Positions 43,235-52,475 of a stretch of DNA of 64,000 bases are shown here, in pieces. A program made the translations under genes and the position numbers. The DNA is from Luteococcus sp038433155 (GTDB lineage: Bacteria > Actinomycetota > Actinomycetes > Propionibacteriales > Propionibacteriaceae), in the NCBI RefSeq assembly GCF_038433155.1, contig NZ_JBCDMW010000001.1:22521-86520 (forward strand), in the 5' to 3' direction. How positions within the stretch are numbered: position 1 is the stretch's first letter; each line of letters starts with the position of its first letter. The notes below the pieces were generated by a model. That model searched no databases. It saw only the letters and a list, made by a program, of their open reading frames with translations, and was not told the origin of the DNA.

Positions 43235-46200
43235 TCAGGCGCGCTTGCCCCACAGGTTGATCTCGTTGGCCCCGCCGAAGGCGGCGCCATTGATCGCGTT
43301 CAGCCCAACCAGCTTCACGTGCTGCCCGGTGGTGTTGGGCGGCAGGGTGATGTGCTGCACCTCGGCGGTGCCGGCAAAGCTGCCCTTGGCCACCGGGGTG
43401 CCCCAGTCCTTGCCATCGGCGCTGACGTAGATCTCGTAGTCCTTGATGGCACCGTTGCCCTTGCGCACCTGGTAGTCGAAGGCGGCCAGCTCATGCTTGC
43501 TGCCCAGATCGAAGGTGATCCAGTGCGGGTAGGTGGCCGGGGTGCTCACCCGGGACCAGGCGCTGTGCCACATGGTCGACGGGTTGCCGTCGACGGCGGC
43601 CTGGGCGGAACCGTCACCGCTGCCGGGCTCGGCGCTGCTCACCCCGCTGATCTTCAGCCGGGACTGCGGGATCAGGCCCTCGGGCAGGGTCTGGGTGGTC
43701 AGCGTGGAGTCCACCGTGCGCGTGCTCTCGCCCACCCGGTAGCTCACGCTGCTAGACAGGGTGTAGCTGCCCTTGGCGTCGGCCGGAACCATCACCTTCC
43801 AGATGGTCTTCACCGTGGCGCCGGGCTCGCCGCTGGCGGCACCGTCCTGGGTCCCGGTGGCGGTCCAGCCGTCGGGCAGGTCAAGGCCCATCTTGACGTC
43901 GCTGATCGCGACGCCCTCGTGGTTGGTGAAGGTGGTGGTGAAGACATTCTCCTCACCGGGCACCACCGCACGCGGGCCGCTCAGCTCGGCGGTGGCGCAG
44001 GCACCGGGGGTCTCGACGGCGCCCAGGTCGGTGATCTTGAGGTTGTCCATGATGAAGTCGGCTTGGGCCCCGCCGACGGCATTGCGTCGGATCCCGATCC
44101 ACGGGTCTCCGCAGCCGCCGGTGGTGAACTCCTGGCTGAACCGGGCGGTGGTGCGCTGCTGCCCGAAGGCGGTGGCCTTCAGCTCCACCTGCTTGGTCTG
44201 TTCCCCGGCCTGGTCGACGCCGGTGACAAAGCTGTAGGCGCCGGCGGTGGCGTTCTGGTGGTCGAACTCCACCCGGTACTTGTGACCGGGCTTGAAGTCG
44301 ACGCTGCCCTGCCAGGTCCGGTAGACCAGCCCGCGTCCCTCCTCATGGGACTTCAGCGACCACTGGCCGTCCAGCACGTCGTCCACCAGCTTGCCGTTCC
44401 AGCCGGCCTGCGTGTACGGCGCGTGCTTGGTGGCCAGGTGGGTCCGGGCATCCCCGCCCGCCTGACCGGTGACAAACGGGCCCCAGCCCTGGTCCAGGCT
44501 CTCGAAGCTCTGGTCCACCAGGACATTCCCGCTGACCGACTTCTCCTCGGTGGGCACCACCCGCACGTCGTCGATCCGCACGGGGGCGGTGCCGTCGGCG
44601 GCGGTGACGGCCAGCCGCACCTTGCCATTGCGGGGGGCGGTGAACAGCACCTTGACCCGCTGGAAGTTGGTGCCGCGCAGCTCGTCGGAGGAGACGTGGT
44701 TGGGCATGGTGGAGCGCTCGATGCTGGTGCTGGCGTCCACCCCCTTGCCGTTCACGGTCAGGGTGACGGGGCGGCTCTGGCCGGGCTTGACCTCAACCCA
44801 GGCCGACGCGGCGTAGCGCTTGCCGCCGGCCAGCTTCAGGTCCTGGCTGATCCCGGACTTGCCCTCGCCCAGGCTTGCCACGTGCAGACCGTTCTCGGTG
44901 GTCTCCAGGCCGGTCTTGCCCGTCGGATTCCACGGGCCCAGATCGGCACCGTTGAACCCGGGGTCCGCCACCGGCGTTCCCTGACCCCAGGCGGGATCGG
45001 TCTGCACGCGGGTCTTGCCGGGGTAGATCACGTAGGCCGTGTTGGCCTTGGCCTCAAGGGTGATCTTCCCGGAGTCATTGCCGACGGTGCCCACCGCGGT
45101 GCGGCCCTTGTCGGACAGTTCGTAGACGGTGAAGGACTTGGCCCGGGCCAGGGCACCGGTCAGCGTCCAGGTGGTGGTCCCGCCGTCGGGGTTGAAGTGA
45201 TAGGCCTTGGTGGCCTGCTGCGGGGTCTTGCCGCCCCAGGGCAGCAGGTAGGAGCCGCCGTCCAGCGCCAGCTGGCCGTCGATGAGGAACTGCCGGTGGC
45301 CGTTGGCGTCGGTGCTGCGCACGCCATTGGTGAACTGCACCTCGTGATCGGTCCACTTGGTGATCTGGTTGTGCTGCAGGAACTTGGTGGGCAGCTGGTT
45401 GGTCCAGACATTGTTCTTCAGGGCATTCCAGTCATTGTGACCGGTCCAGCCCTCCGCCTCGACGATGGTGGAGCCGGCCAGCAGCGGGTGCGGGTTCCAG
45501 ACGTCCTTCTCCCCATTGCGGATGAAGCGGATGATCTGACTGTTGATGCCCTTGTTGGTGGCGCCGCCGTAGTTGCGGTCGGTGGCCCAGTGGGACCACA
45601 GGCTGTTGCGCTCGTGCGAGTAGGCCCATTCGGAGGCGACGCTCCAGCCCTGGCCGCGCAGCTTGGCGTCCATCTCATCGGGCAGCCAGCCGAAGCCGTA
45701 GTAGACGTCCCAGTACAGGGTGTCCAGGTTGCCCTTGGTGTCCTTGCGCAGCTGCGCGGTGCGCTTCAGCAGGTTGCCGGAGTTCAGGTCATCGCGCTGG
45801 TTGATGTAGTAGCTCTGGTTGAGCCAGTTCCAGCCGAGGGCGGTCTTGTCCACCAGCTTCTCGTCGAAGGCCTTCGCCTCCGGGTAGGCCTCCGTCGCGT
45901 TGACGTGTACGCCGAAGTCGCTGCCCCACTTCTTGCCCTCCTTGAGCAGCGTGTTCATGTCCTTGAGGCCACCGGCGCGCTCGTTGTAGTTGCCGGCGTA
46001 GTCCGGGTGGGCCGAGTCATGCCCCTCGGAGGCATAGCCCTTCAGCAGGGTGAACTGGCCTAGGCCGTCGGTGGCCAGGCTCAGGCGCTTGACGTCGTCC
46101 AGGGTACGCAGGAAGGGGTGGGTGGCCAGGCTGGAGAAGTTGAACGGGATGTGCTGGATCACCCGGTCCGGCACCTTGTCCGCATCCTTGGCGACGTGGG

Positions 46201-47098
46201 CGATGTCCCGGAAGGCGATGGCACCGTCCTGCCAGTCGACGGCCTGGTCCTGGTTGCGGTCGGTGGTGATGACCACCTTGGCCCAGGGCAGCTCGCTCTG
46301 CTTGGCGGCACCCTCACCACGCACGGTCCACTGGCCGGGGGTCAGGCCGACGCGCTTGCTGCCGTCGGTATTGGCCTGCACCTGGCTCCACAGCCGCCCA
46401 CCGTCCTTGGTGGTGGCACCCTTGGGCTTGTCATAGGTGCCATTGGTCTCCACGGAGGCCGCCAGCTGGGCGGTGTTCAGGATGCCGTAGGTGGACCCGA
46501 CGGCATTGGCCTGCACGGCGGTCTGCTCGGTCAGCGGCGCAATCTGGTCTGCATTGCGGGTGGAATTGGTGTCCACCTTGGTCAGGGCGCTGGTGGCACC
46601 CGGCTGGTCGGAGGAGACCGAGACCAGGTCCAGGCCCGGGATCTCCAGGGTGTTGACGACGTCCTTGGCGCCGTCGCGCACCTTCTGCACCTGCCAGGTG
46701 AGCACATTGCCCTTGACGGTGGCGCGCACGATGATGGAGACGCCCGGCATCCCGGGGACGGTGAGGACGTAGTTCACGCCCCCCATCAGCGGCTCCACAC
46801 CGACGGTCACCCGCTGCGGCGTGCCGTTGATCACGACGCTGTCCAGCACCTTCGGCTGGCCGCCGAGGATGGCCCCCGTCTTCAGGTCGCGGTAGCGCAG
46901 GACCTGCGGGAAGAGCCGGGAGACGTGGATCTCCAGGTTGTTGGAGCGGATGATGAAGGATTCAGCCGGTGACGGCGCGGGTGCGGCCGGCTTGGCTGGC
47001 GGCGCGGCGTGCGCCGGGGTGGCGGCACCCAGACCGGTGAGGCAGAGGACGGCGGCGGTTGCCCCCGCCACCGCCACGCGTGAGATGTTGCTGCGCAT
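43235..47098 (-). CDS. Secreted GH101 endo-alpha-N-acetylgalactosaminidase
   Basis: 1287 residues. Signal peptide (cleavage near 'AHAAPP'), then a GH101 catalytic region with 'LDTLYWDVYYGFGWLPDEMD' (Asp464, likely nucleophile) and 'WSVASEWAYSHERNSLWSHW' (Glu490, likely acid/base). Carbohydrate-binding beta domains (about 690-1010) follow, then a NEW3-like domain ('VPGEENVFTTTFTNHEGVAISDVKMGL') and a C-terminal F5/8C discoidin (CBM32) module ('STMWHSAWSRVSTPATYPHWITFDLGSKHELAAFDYQ'). It releases Gal-beta-1,3-GalNAc from Ser/Thr of mucin-type glycoproteins outside the cell. No sortase anchor, so probably free. A ROK-type operator lies 18 bases before the ATG. Confidence 0.92.
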   Translation of the reverse strand: MRSNISRVAVAGATAAVLCLTGLGAATPAHAAPPAKPAAPAPSPAESFIIRSNNLEIHVSRLFPQVLRYRDLKTGAILGGQPKVLDSVVINGTPQRVTVGVEPLMGGVNYVLTVPGMPGVSIIVRATVKGNVLTWQVQKVRDGAKDVVNTLEIPGLDLVSVSSDQPGATSALTKVDTNSTRNADQIAPLTEQTAVQANAVGSTYGILNTAQLAASVETNGTYDKPKGATTKDGGRLWSQVQANTDGSKRVGLTPGQWTVRGEGAAKQSELPWAKVVITTDRNQDQAVDWQDGAIAFRDIAHVAKDADKVPDRVIQHIPFNFSSLATHPFLRTLDDVKRLSLATDGLGQFTLLKGYASEGHDSAHPDYAGNYNERAGGLKDMNTLLKEGKKWGSDFGVHVNATEAYPEAKAFDEKLVDKTALGWNWLNQSYYINQRDDLNSGNLLKRTAQLRKDTKGNLDTLYWDVYYGFGWLPDEMDAKLRGQGWSVASEWAYSHERNSLWSHWATDRNYGGATNKGINSQIIRFIRNGEKDVWNPHPLLAGSTIVEAEGWTGHNDWNALKNNVWTNQLPTKFLQHNQITKWTDHEVQFTNGVRSTDANGHRQFLIDGQLALDGGSYLLPWGGKTPQQATKAYHFNPDGGTTTWTLTGALARAKSFTVYELSDKGRTAVGTVGNDSGKITLEAKANTAYVIYPGKTRVQTDPAWGQGTPVADPGFNGADLGPWNPTGKTGLETTENGLHVASLGEGKSGISQDLKLAGGKRYAASAWVEVKPGQSRPVTLTVNGKGVDASTSIERSTMPNHVSSDELRGTNFQRVKVLFTAPRNGKVRLAVTAADGTAPVRIDDVRVVPTEEKSVSGNVLVDQSFESLDQGWGPFVTGQAGGDARTHLATKHAPYTQAGWNGKLVDDVLDGQWSLKSHEEGRGLVYRTWQGSVDFKPGHKYRVEFDHQNATAGAYSFVTGVDQAGEQTKQVELKATAFGQQRTTARFSQEFTTGGCGDPWIGIRRNAVGGAQADFIMDNLKITDLGAVETPGACATAELSGPRAVVPGEENVFTTTFTNHEGVAISDVKMGLDLPDGWTATGTQDGAASGEPGATVKTIWKVMVPADAKGSYTLSSSVSYRVGESTRTVDSTLTTQTLPEGLIPQSRLKISGVSSAEPGSGDGSAQAAVDGNPSTMWHSAWSRVSTPATYPHWITFDLGSKHELAAFDYQVRKGNGAIKDYEIYVSADGKDWGTPVAKGSFAGTAEVQHITLPPNTTGQHVKLVGLNAINGAAFGGANEINLWGKRA

Positions 47099-47115
47099 CG
47101 TGGACTCCCTTGACC

Positions 47116-47141
47116 AATATGTTCGAGCAGTAAACGAAACG
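47116..47141 (-). promoter_or_regulatory. Candidate ROK operator before GH101
   Basis: On the plus strand AATATGTTCGAGCAGTAAAC continues with GAAACG, 21 of 26 bases identical to the site before gnpA. The core GTTCGAGCAGTAAAC is an imperfect palindrome. No gene is supported in 47142-47423. Confidence 0.75.
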
Positions 47142-47423
47142 TTAGGCGCATTCTCAGGAAACTGTCAACGCTCGCTCAGCCAGACTGCTCACCGACGCGC
47201 TGGGCGAGTGGGAAAGATCACCTGGGTTGAGCGTGCTCGCGAGACCGGACGCGTCGGTGTGAGCCCATCTGACCCGGGTTGTCGCACATCGCGACCACGG
47301 TGGCCAGTCTCACCACCGACCAGTGGCATGCACAAGGGAGTCGATCACGTGAGGCGCTGCAGGCGAGACCCCTCCGATGACTTCGACCTGTACTCCGCCG
47401 ACTGATCCGCGACATCACTACGG

Positions 47424-47459
47424 ACGAGCCGCCCATCACCCGGGTGATGGGCGGCTCGT
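47424..47459. terminator. Perfect 18-base-arm hairpin
   Basis: Arms ACGAGCCGCCCATCACCC and exact complement with no loop bases, followed on the plus strand by GCCCCTTCAG. It ends transcription of the small membrane-protein operon on the minus strand and may insulate the GH101 promoter. Confidence 0.7.
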
Positions 47460-47519
47460 GCCCCTTCAGAGAGAAACAGCCGATGCTTGGAACAGCTCAT
47501 CCTGCGGCAGCCGGGATGA

Positions 47520-47702
47520 TCACCACTTGCCTTGATCATGCCGTCGAAGCATGAATCCTGCGAAGGCGAATGCGCCCGCCATGACCAAGCAACCCACGAG
47601 CCCCTCGGTACGGACCTGACCCGTGCGCCGGAACCCTACAACCACTGCAGCTGCCAACCACATGGCTGCACACGAGTAGAACAACCAGAATCGCCTTCTC
47701 AT
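47520..47702 (-). CDS. Small two-helix membrane protein
   Basis: 60 residues with two helices ('FWLFYSCAAMWLAAAVVVGF' and 'LVGCLVMAGAFAFAGFML') and basic ends. Start overlaps the stop of the preceding gene (ATGA), so it is co-translated. No known family. Base composition is less G/C-rich than the surroundings, like its neighbours, which suggests that the piece arrived with the RHS gene. Confidence 0.55.
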   Translation of the reverse strand: MRRRFWLFYSCAAMWLAAAVVVGFRRTGQVRTEGLVGCLVMAGAFAFAGFMLRRHDQGKW

Positions 47703-48169
47703 TCTAGGAAGCGCCTGGCGCGGGATGGAAGTTGGCTCCCACGTTCCCCTACACCACTGAAGATCAATTCCCCCGCGATTTTGACGAAATCTCGCCCAGC
47801 CCTACCCTCGGAAGCGAGGGAGTCCGTCAGAGCGTAGAGAACGCAGCGCGTTCCACTGGTTGTAGTCAATATGGGAATCAGTAGTCCCATCCCGCGCTCC
47901 TCCACTTCCAGACGGTAAATCTGACTGAACTCCCAGCGAGAATCAGCCACGAGACCCCTGTACTCGACAATTGAACTCTCGGGGTAAACGACACCTCCAG
48001 CACGACTCAATCGCCACAATAGCCACGAGAAAATCGCCGCGATTCCTGCAAACGCAATGAGAATCATTAACCGTGATTGGAGCAGGACCGTAAGCAGAGC
48101 GGATCCAAGGGCGACGCTGTATGTTACTCCGTAGACGATGTGAACATAACGGGACCGGAATATCTTCAT
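47699..48169 (-). CDS. Membrane protein with PH-like domain, possible RHS immunity protein
   Basis: 156 residues. Two helices near the N-terminus ('VYGVTYSVALGSALLTVLL' and 'MILIAFAGIAAIFSWLLWRL') are followed by a bacterial PH-like beta domain ('GVVYPESSIVEYRGLVADSRWEFSQIYRLEVEERGMGLLIPI'). AAGGAG lies eight bases before the ATG at 48169. It follows an RHS gene 3' end and has lower GC than the flanking genes. RHS toxins usually carry their immunity gene immediately downstream, so it may be that; no direct evidence. Confidence 0.65.
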   Translation of the reverse strand: MKIFRSRYVHIVYGVTYSVALGSALLTVLLQSRLMILIAFAGIAAIFSWLLWRLSRAGGVVYPESSIVEYRGLVADSRWEFSQIYRLEVEERGMGLLIPILTTTSGTRCVLYALTDSLASEGRAGRDFVKIAGELIFSGVGERGSQLPSRARRFLE

Positions 48170-48231
48170 CTGACAATCTCCTTGGCGCATGGGGGTTACC
48201 ACTCAAAGAATTCTTTCATCTAGCGCGATGA

Positions 48232-49592
48232 CTAGCCCCCCAAGCCGAATACCATGTCTGCGAGACCGCTACCGAGAACATCCCCATAGTCGGTCACTCC
48301 GCCACTATCTATTGTCTGATCGGACATCTCTGACACTGCTCCACCAACAAAGAGACCAGCCGCACCCGCGACGGCTAGGTTTCCTGTTCCTGCGCCCACG
48401 ACAGCGGTGGCGAGGGCGCCAGCTCCCCATCCCAAGACACTGGACTGCCAATGCCAGAGCCCAGTTGGGTCGGTGTTGTTGATGGGGTTTCCCTCGGCGT
48501 AGAGGTAGGGGTTTTGTTCTTGGCCTGAGGGGTCGGCTGTGGTGAAGCGTGCGATGGTGGGGTCGTACCAGCGGGCTCCCATGCGGATCAGGCCGGTGGA
48601 GAAGTCCCGGGGCAGCCCGACATCCATCAACGTGTTGGCCTTGGCCTGGTCACTCCAGCGGTAGTAGCTGCGGGGCTGGCCGTAGGGATCGTAGCGGTAG
48701 TAGGCCTCCTTCCCGCCATCATCACCGGTCATCGCGACCACGGAGCCGAGGCGGTCCTTGTGGAAGTACTCCATCTTCCCGCCGACCTCGTACCCGAGGG
48801 TTTGACCATTGGGCATGGTGAACAGCTTCACCTGTCCCTGACCGTTCGGGGAGGTATAGCCCTCCAGCCCGACCGGGTTGTAGGTGTAGGTCACCTCATG
48901 GGCCCAGGTCAGGTTACGGGTACCGGTGGGCAGGACCTGCGCATTGGTGAACGCGAAAGTCTGCCCGGTGTCGGGGACGGTCCACTGGGCCACGTCACCG
49001 ACACTGCTGGTCTTCACATTGCTACGCCCTTGCACAGAACCAGCAAGCCAACCCTGGGCTGCGGTCTCATCACCATTGGCATCCCACCCCAAACCGGCGG
49101 TCTTGCCATCCGCGATGGTCAACTCATCGGCCCGGTTGTGGTCAAAGGTTCGCGCCGAAACCAGGGCGTTGTCATTCGCCCCCGCACCAAGCCCGGCGAT
49201 GGTGGCCTTGGTACGGTTCCCGTTCAAGTCATAGGCGTACGTGAACGACGCGTTGGTGGTGGCGCCGTTCTTCTCCACCGCTGACGTGAGGCGGTTCATC
49301 GAGTCATAGCTGTAGGTGGTGGTCACCCCGGCGGGGATGAACTCGCCGGTCGTGTCGATCATCGTCTGGACGTTGACACGGTCGACTCCCCCGGTGGTGT
49401 AGCCGTAGGTCTGGTCCACCATGGTTTGCGGATTGGCGCCAGCGCGGGCGGTCTTCACCCCGACGATTCTGCCAGAATCGACAGCGGGCCGGTGCGGTTG
49501 TGGGTGAACTTCACGCAGCCGCTGGGCAGGTCAGTGTTGGCGGAACCGGCCAGCGGGCAGGTGGCGCCGTAGGTGGCCTTGGCGAACCCGGA
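48232..49592 (-). pseudogene. 5'-truncated, frameshifted RHS-repeat protein
   Basis: From 49458 the minus strand reads typical RHS text ('YSYDSMNRLTSAVEKNG', 'YAYDLNGNRT', 'YEVGGKMEYFHKDRLGSVVAMTG', 'YYRYDPYGQPRSYYRW', and the core 'GLIRMGARWYDPTIARFTTADPSGQEQNPYLYAEGNPINNTDPTGLWHW'). It ends in a short Gly/Ala-rich variable tail of about 80 residues with no recognised toxin. Upstream, a different frame (49592-49461) reads 'FAKATYGATCPLAGSANTDL' and 'CVKFTHNRTGPLSIL' before a TGA at a GGGG run. This indicates a frameshift (or sequencing error) and loss of the N-terminal thousands of bases. The repeat cluster borders the break. Confidence 0.75.
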
Positions 49593-49604
49593 TCAGTGCG
49601 CCCC

Positions 49605-49847
49605 AGGCCTCGACAAGCTCGACCGCCGTGGTCGCGTTCCCTCGACACGCTCGGGGACCACGCCAAGGTTCGTCGTCGGGCTCGGAGCCTCGCAGAGCGG
49701 TTCCGCGAAGAGACGCGAGCGAGCGTCGACGAGACGCAGCGCCAGAGGCTGCCGACCCGACGACGAACCATCCGGGTCACTGCGCCCAGGGCCTCGACAA
49801 GCTCGGCCACCGTGGTTGCGTCTCCTCGACAGGCTCGGGGATCGTGG
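49605..49847. repeat. Composite repeat: palindrome flanked by direct copies of the CTCGACAAGCTCGG element
   Basis: Two direct copies (49605-49663 and 49788-49847) of a unit of about 59 bases beginning CCTCGACAAGCTCG and containing CTCGACA-GCTCGGGGA flank a separate palindrome. That palindrome has perfect ends GGTTCGTCGTCGGG (49667-49680) and its complement (49756-49769). It lies exactly between the broken RHS gene and the ROK gene, filling this 283-base gap. Confidence 0.75.
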
Positions 49848-49875
49848 AAAGACAGGCTCGGGGACCGTGCGCCGG

Positions 49876-51156
49876 TCAGGACGCGGTGCGCACCGGGGCC
49901 AGCGTCGGGTCCGCGAAGACGTCATCCAACGCCATCAGCGCACCACCGTGCGCGGCGGAGTTCATCCCCAGCCGGGTGAGTTCCAGCCTGACCTGACCGC
50001 CGTTGACCATCCTTCGCCGCTCCAACTCCTCGGCCAGCGGCTCCAGGATGAACCCGCCGAAGAAGGTGAAGTAGCCGCCCAGCACAATCACCCGGGGGTT
50101 GAGCACGTCGTTCAGCACGGACAGGCCGTTGGCCAGGTTGTGCGTGATCTGCGCCAGCGCGGCCAGGGTGGTCGGGTCCCCGGCGCCGGCCCGCTGGGCG
50201 ATGGTGGTCAGCCGCTCCTCCAGCGGGCGGTTGGCGTCCACCAGCTCCCCACCGTCGGGCGCGCACAGCCGCAGCAACGCACCCAGGCCGACGATGGTCT
50301 CCCAGCAGCCGGTGCGGCCGCACTTGCAGGGTCCGCCCGCGGGGTCCAGGGGCAGGTGGCCCACCTCACCGGAGAATCCCTTCCAGCCGCGCACCAGCTG
50401 GCCGCCGGAGATGATGCCGGCACCAACGCCGATGTCGCCGGTGAGGAAGAGCAGGTCCTCCACCCCCTCCGGGGCGTAGCCGACGTACTCGGCCAGGGCC
50501 GCCAGCTTGGCGTCGTTCTCCAGATGGATCGGTGGGGCGTCGTCACCCAGCCGGGCGCGCAGTTCCGCCACCAGCGCGACATCCCGCCAGCCCAGGTTGG
50601 GGGCGAAGCGGACCGAACCGGCCTGGTAGTCGATCACGCCGGGCGGGGAGACGGTGATGGCCACCGGCATCATCCCGACGCCGTGCATCCGCTCCAGCGC
50701 GCCACCCAGCTGCTCCGCCACCAGGTCCAACACCTGGTCCGGGGTGAGTTCGTCGGCGGCGACGGGCAGCAGGGTCTCGGCCACGACGTCGCCGGCCAGG
50801 TTCATGGTGGTCAGGGCCAGGTAGTCGACGCTGATCTCCACGCCGATGGCCCCCACATGGCTGCCGTCCAGCGACACGTCCAAGCCGGGCCGCCCGACGG
50901 TGCCCTTGCGCTTCACCTCACCCTCGCGGACCAGTCCGCGATCCACCAGCTCCCCGATCACGCTGGACATGGTGGCCCGGGACAGGCCGGTCTCGGTGGC
51001 CAGCCGGGCCCGGGACCGCCCACCGTGGGTGCGCAGGTGCCGCAGGATCAGCCCCATGTTGGCGGCCCTCATCTGGGCCTGGTCGAGCGGTCCCCCGCGC
51101 CCGGGAACCCGCCCGGGCCTGCTACTGGCGCTCACCGCTCGCTTCCTCTCGCTCAT
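49876..51156 (-). CDS. ROK-family transcriptional regulator
   Basis: 426 residues. The N-terminal winged helix ('MGLILRHLRTHGGRSRARLATETGLSRATMSSVIGELVDRGL') is followed by a ROK sugar-kinase-like domain with the zinc/ROK motif 'GGPCKCGRTGCWE' and 'GEVGHLPLDP'. This is the NagC/XylR type, in which the ROK domain binds a sugar or sugar phosphate. It is placed among GNB-pathway genes and is the natural candidate for the operators before GH101 and gnpA. ATG at 51156 is preferred to a GTG at 51195. Downstream of the GHMP-kinase gene on the same strand, so possibly part of that operon. Confidence 0.88.
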   Translation of the reverse strand: MSERKRAVSASSRPGRVPGRGGPLDQAQMRAANMGLILRHLRTHGGRSRARLATETGLSRATMSSVIGELVDRGLVREGEVKRKGTVGRPGLDVSLDGSHVGAIGVEISVDYLALTTMNLAGDVVAETLLPVAADELTPDQVLDLVAEQLGGALERMHGVGMMPVAITVSPPGVIDYQAGSVRFAPNLGWRDVALVAELRARLGDDAPPIHLENDAKLAALAEYVGYAPEGVEDLLFLTGDIGVGAGIISGGQLVRGWKGFSGEVGHLPLDPAGGPCKCGRTGCWETIVGLGALLRLCAPDGGELVDANRPLEERLTTIAQRAGAGDPTTLAALAQITHNLANGLSVLNDVLNPRVIVLGGYFTFFGGFILEPLAEELERRRMVNGGQVRLELTRLGMNSAAHGGALMALDDVFADPTLAPVRTAS

Positions 51157-51275
51157 CCTGCCCGGCCGGAACCGGTCCGGGTCATTGTGCTGCACACGCT
51201 AGCTCGCCGGGGGATCGACGGGAAGGACATCGCCACCTGGCCGGCCCCGCCCGTCAGCGGATCCCCACCGGCCGG

Positions 51276-52475
51276 TCAGTCCGTGATCTCGCGTGCCGGG
51301 GCCGACGGGCGGGTCACCAGCGTGGTGGCCCGGGCCGCCTCCTCGGGATACTGCGTCCGGTAGCCGGACAGCCATTGCTCCGCGAAGCCCTCCGCCTCCC
51401 CGGCCGGCACCAGGGCCCAGACGCTACCGCCGAAGCCGGCCCCGAAGCTGGACGACGCCACCGCGCCCCGCTCGACGGCCAGCCGGACCAGCGCCTCGGT
51501 CTGCGGCACCTGGTTGTGCAGGCCGTCGGCGGCCAGGGACTGGGACAGGGCCACCTGGCGGCCGAAGCCGTCCAGGTCTCCCGAGGCCAGCGCGTCGACG
51601 GCGCCCGGGATCACCTCAGTGGACTCGACGATGAACTGGTGGAGCCGGGCGGACAGCGTGGGGTCCTCGGCCACCAGGGAACGCAGTTTCCCGGCGGCCT
51701 GCGGGGAACTGGCCAGGGCGGCGGCCAGGTTCGGATGGTCGTGCCCGGTGGCATTCCACCGCCGCAGGACCTCGGTGGCATTCAGCGAGGCCTGGTTGTA
51801 GCCGCCCAGGGCGGCGCCGGTCTTCTCCGCGGCCACTCCACTGACCAGCACGACGAAGGACAGCTCGTTGGGCAGGTCCACCCGGCGCACCAGCCCGGGC
51901 GGGTTGAAGCTGAACTGCCCCAGCCGGCCGGCCTCGCTGCACAGCATGGCGGTGTGATCCTCCGAGCCGCCCAGGGTGCCCACCCCGCCGTGCCCGGCCA
52001 GGCTGCCGAAGGTCTTGCCGTTCTCGACGCAGGCCAGGTAGCCGGCCAGTTGCACATCGTTGGTGATGTTGCTGCGCCACAGCTCGGTGGCGTCAAAGCC
52101 GTTGTGCCGCACCAGGGCCATGGCGGTGGCCACCACCAGGGCGGAGGAGGAACTCATGCCGCTGGCCAGCGGCAGGTTGGAGTCCACCTCGATCCGGCAG
52201 GGTGCCAGCGGCCCGAAGTTGGCCGTCAGCCGGGTGACCACGCTGGCCAGGTAGCGGCCCCAGTGCCCGGCCGGGAGCTCGGCTCCACTGCCCGGGGTGA
52301 GGTCCACGGGGTCCGGGAGCGCGGTGCTGCGGGCCTGGATGCCCTCGTCGGCCGGGGTGACGGTGGCCGTGACGCCGCGGTCCACGGCGCAGACCAACAC
52401 ATTGCCGCCGGCATAGTCGGTGTGCTTGCCCAACACCTCGATCCGGCCGGGCGCGAAGTAGCGGGTGCCGCTCAC
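51276..52475 (-). CDS. Galactokinase-like GHMP kinase, possible N-acetylhexosamine or galactose kinase
   Basis: 399 residues. The three GHMP motifs are present: 'PGRIEVLGKHTDYAGG' in place of the galactokinase signature GRxNxIGEHTDY (here E for N and K for E), the phosphate-binding 'LASGMSSSSALVVATAMAL', and 'SSFGAGFGGSVWALV'. The altered first motif places it outside classical GalK. In a GNB pathway a 1-kinase for GalNAc/GlcNAc is needed, and this is the only kinase in the cluster. GTG start overlaps the stop of the nucleotidyltransferase gene (GTGA), so the two act together. Confidence 0.8.
   Translation of the reverse strand: MSGTRYFAPGRIEVLGKHTDYAGGNVLVCAVDRGVTATVTPADEGIQARSTALPDPVDLTPGSGAELPAGHWGRYLASVVTRLTANFGPLAPCRIEVDSNLPLASGMSSSSALVVATAMALVRHNGFDATELWRSNITNDVQLAGYLACVENGKTFGSLAGHGGVGTLGGSEDHTAMLCSEAGRLGQFSFNPPGLVRRVDLPNELSFVVLVSGVAAEKTGAALGGYNQASLNATEVLRRWNATGHDHPNLAAALASSPQAAGKLRSLVAEDPTLSARLHQFIVESTEVIPGAVDALASGDLDGFGRQVALSQSLAADGLHNQVPQTEALVRLAVERGAVASSSFGAGFGGSVWALVPAGEAEGFAEQWLSGYRTQYPEEAARATTLVTRPSAPAREITD

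Noticed and set aside
43157..46063. A 968-codon plus-strand open frame opposite GH101
   Set aside because: Leucine/glycine/valine-rich antisense shadow without any domain; GH101 on the other strand explains the sequence.
46938..47405. A plus-strand open frame across the GH101 promoter
   Set aside because: No protein-like composition, covers the GH101 start and the operator; no ribosome site.
49511..49979. Open frames in the repeat cluster beside the ROK gene, considered as small proteins
   Set aside because: They consist of the CTCGACAAGCTCGG repeats in both strands and have no independent support.
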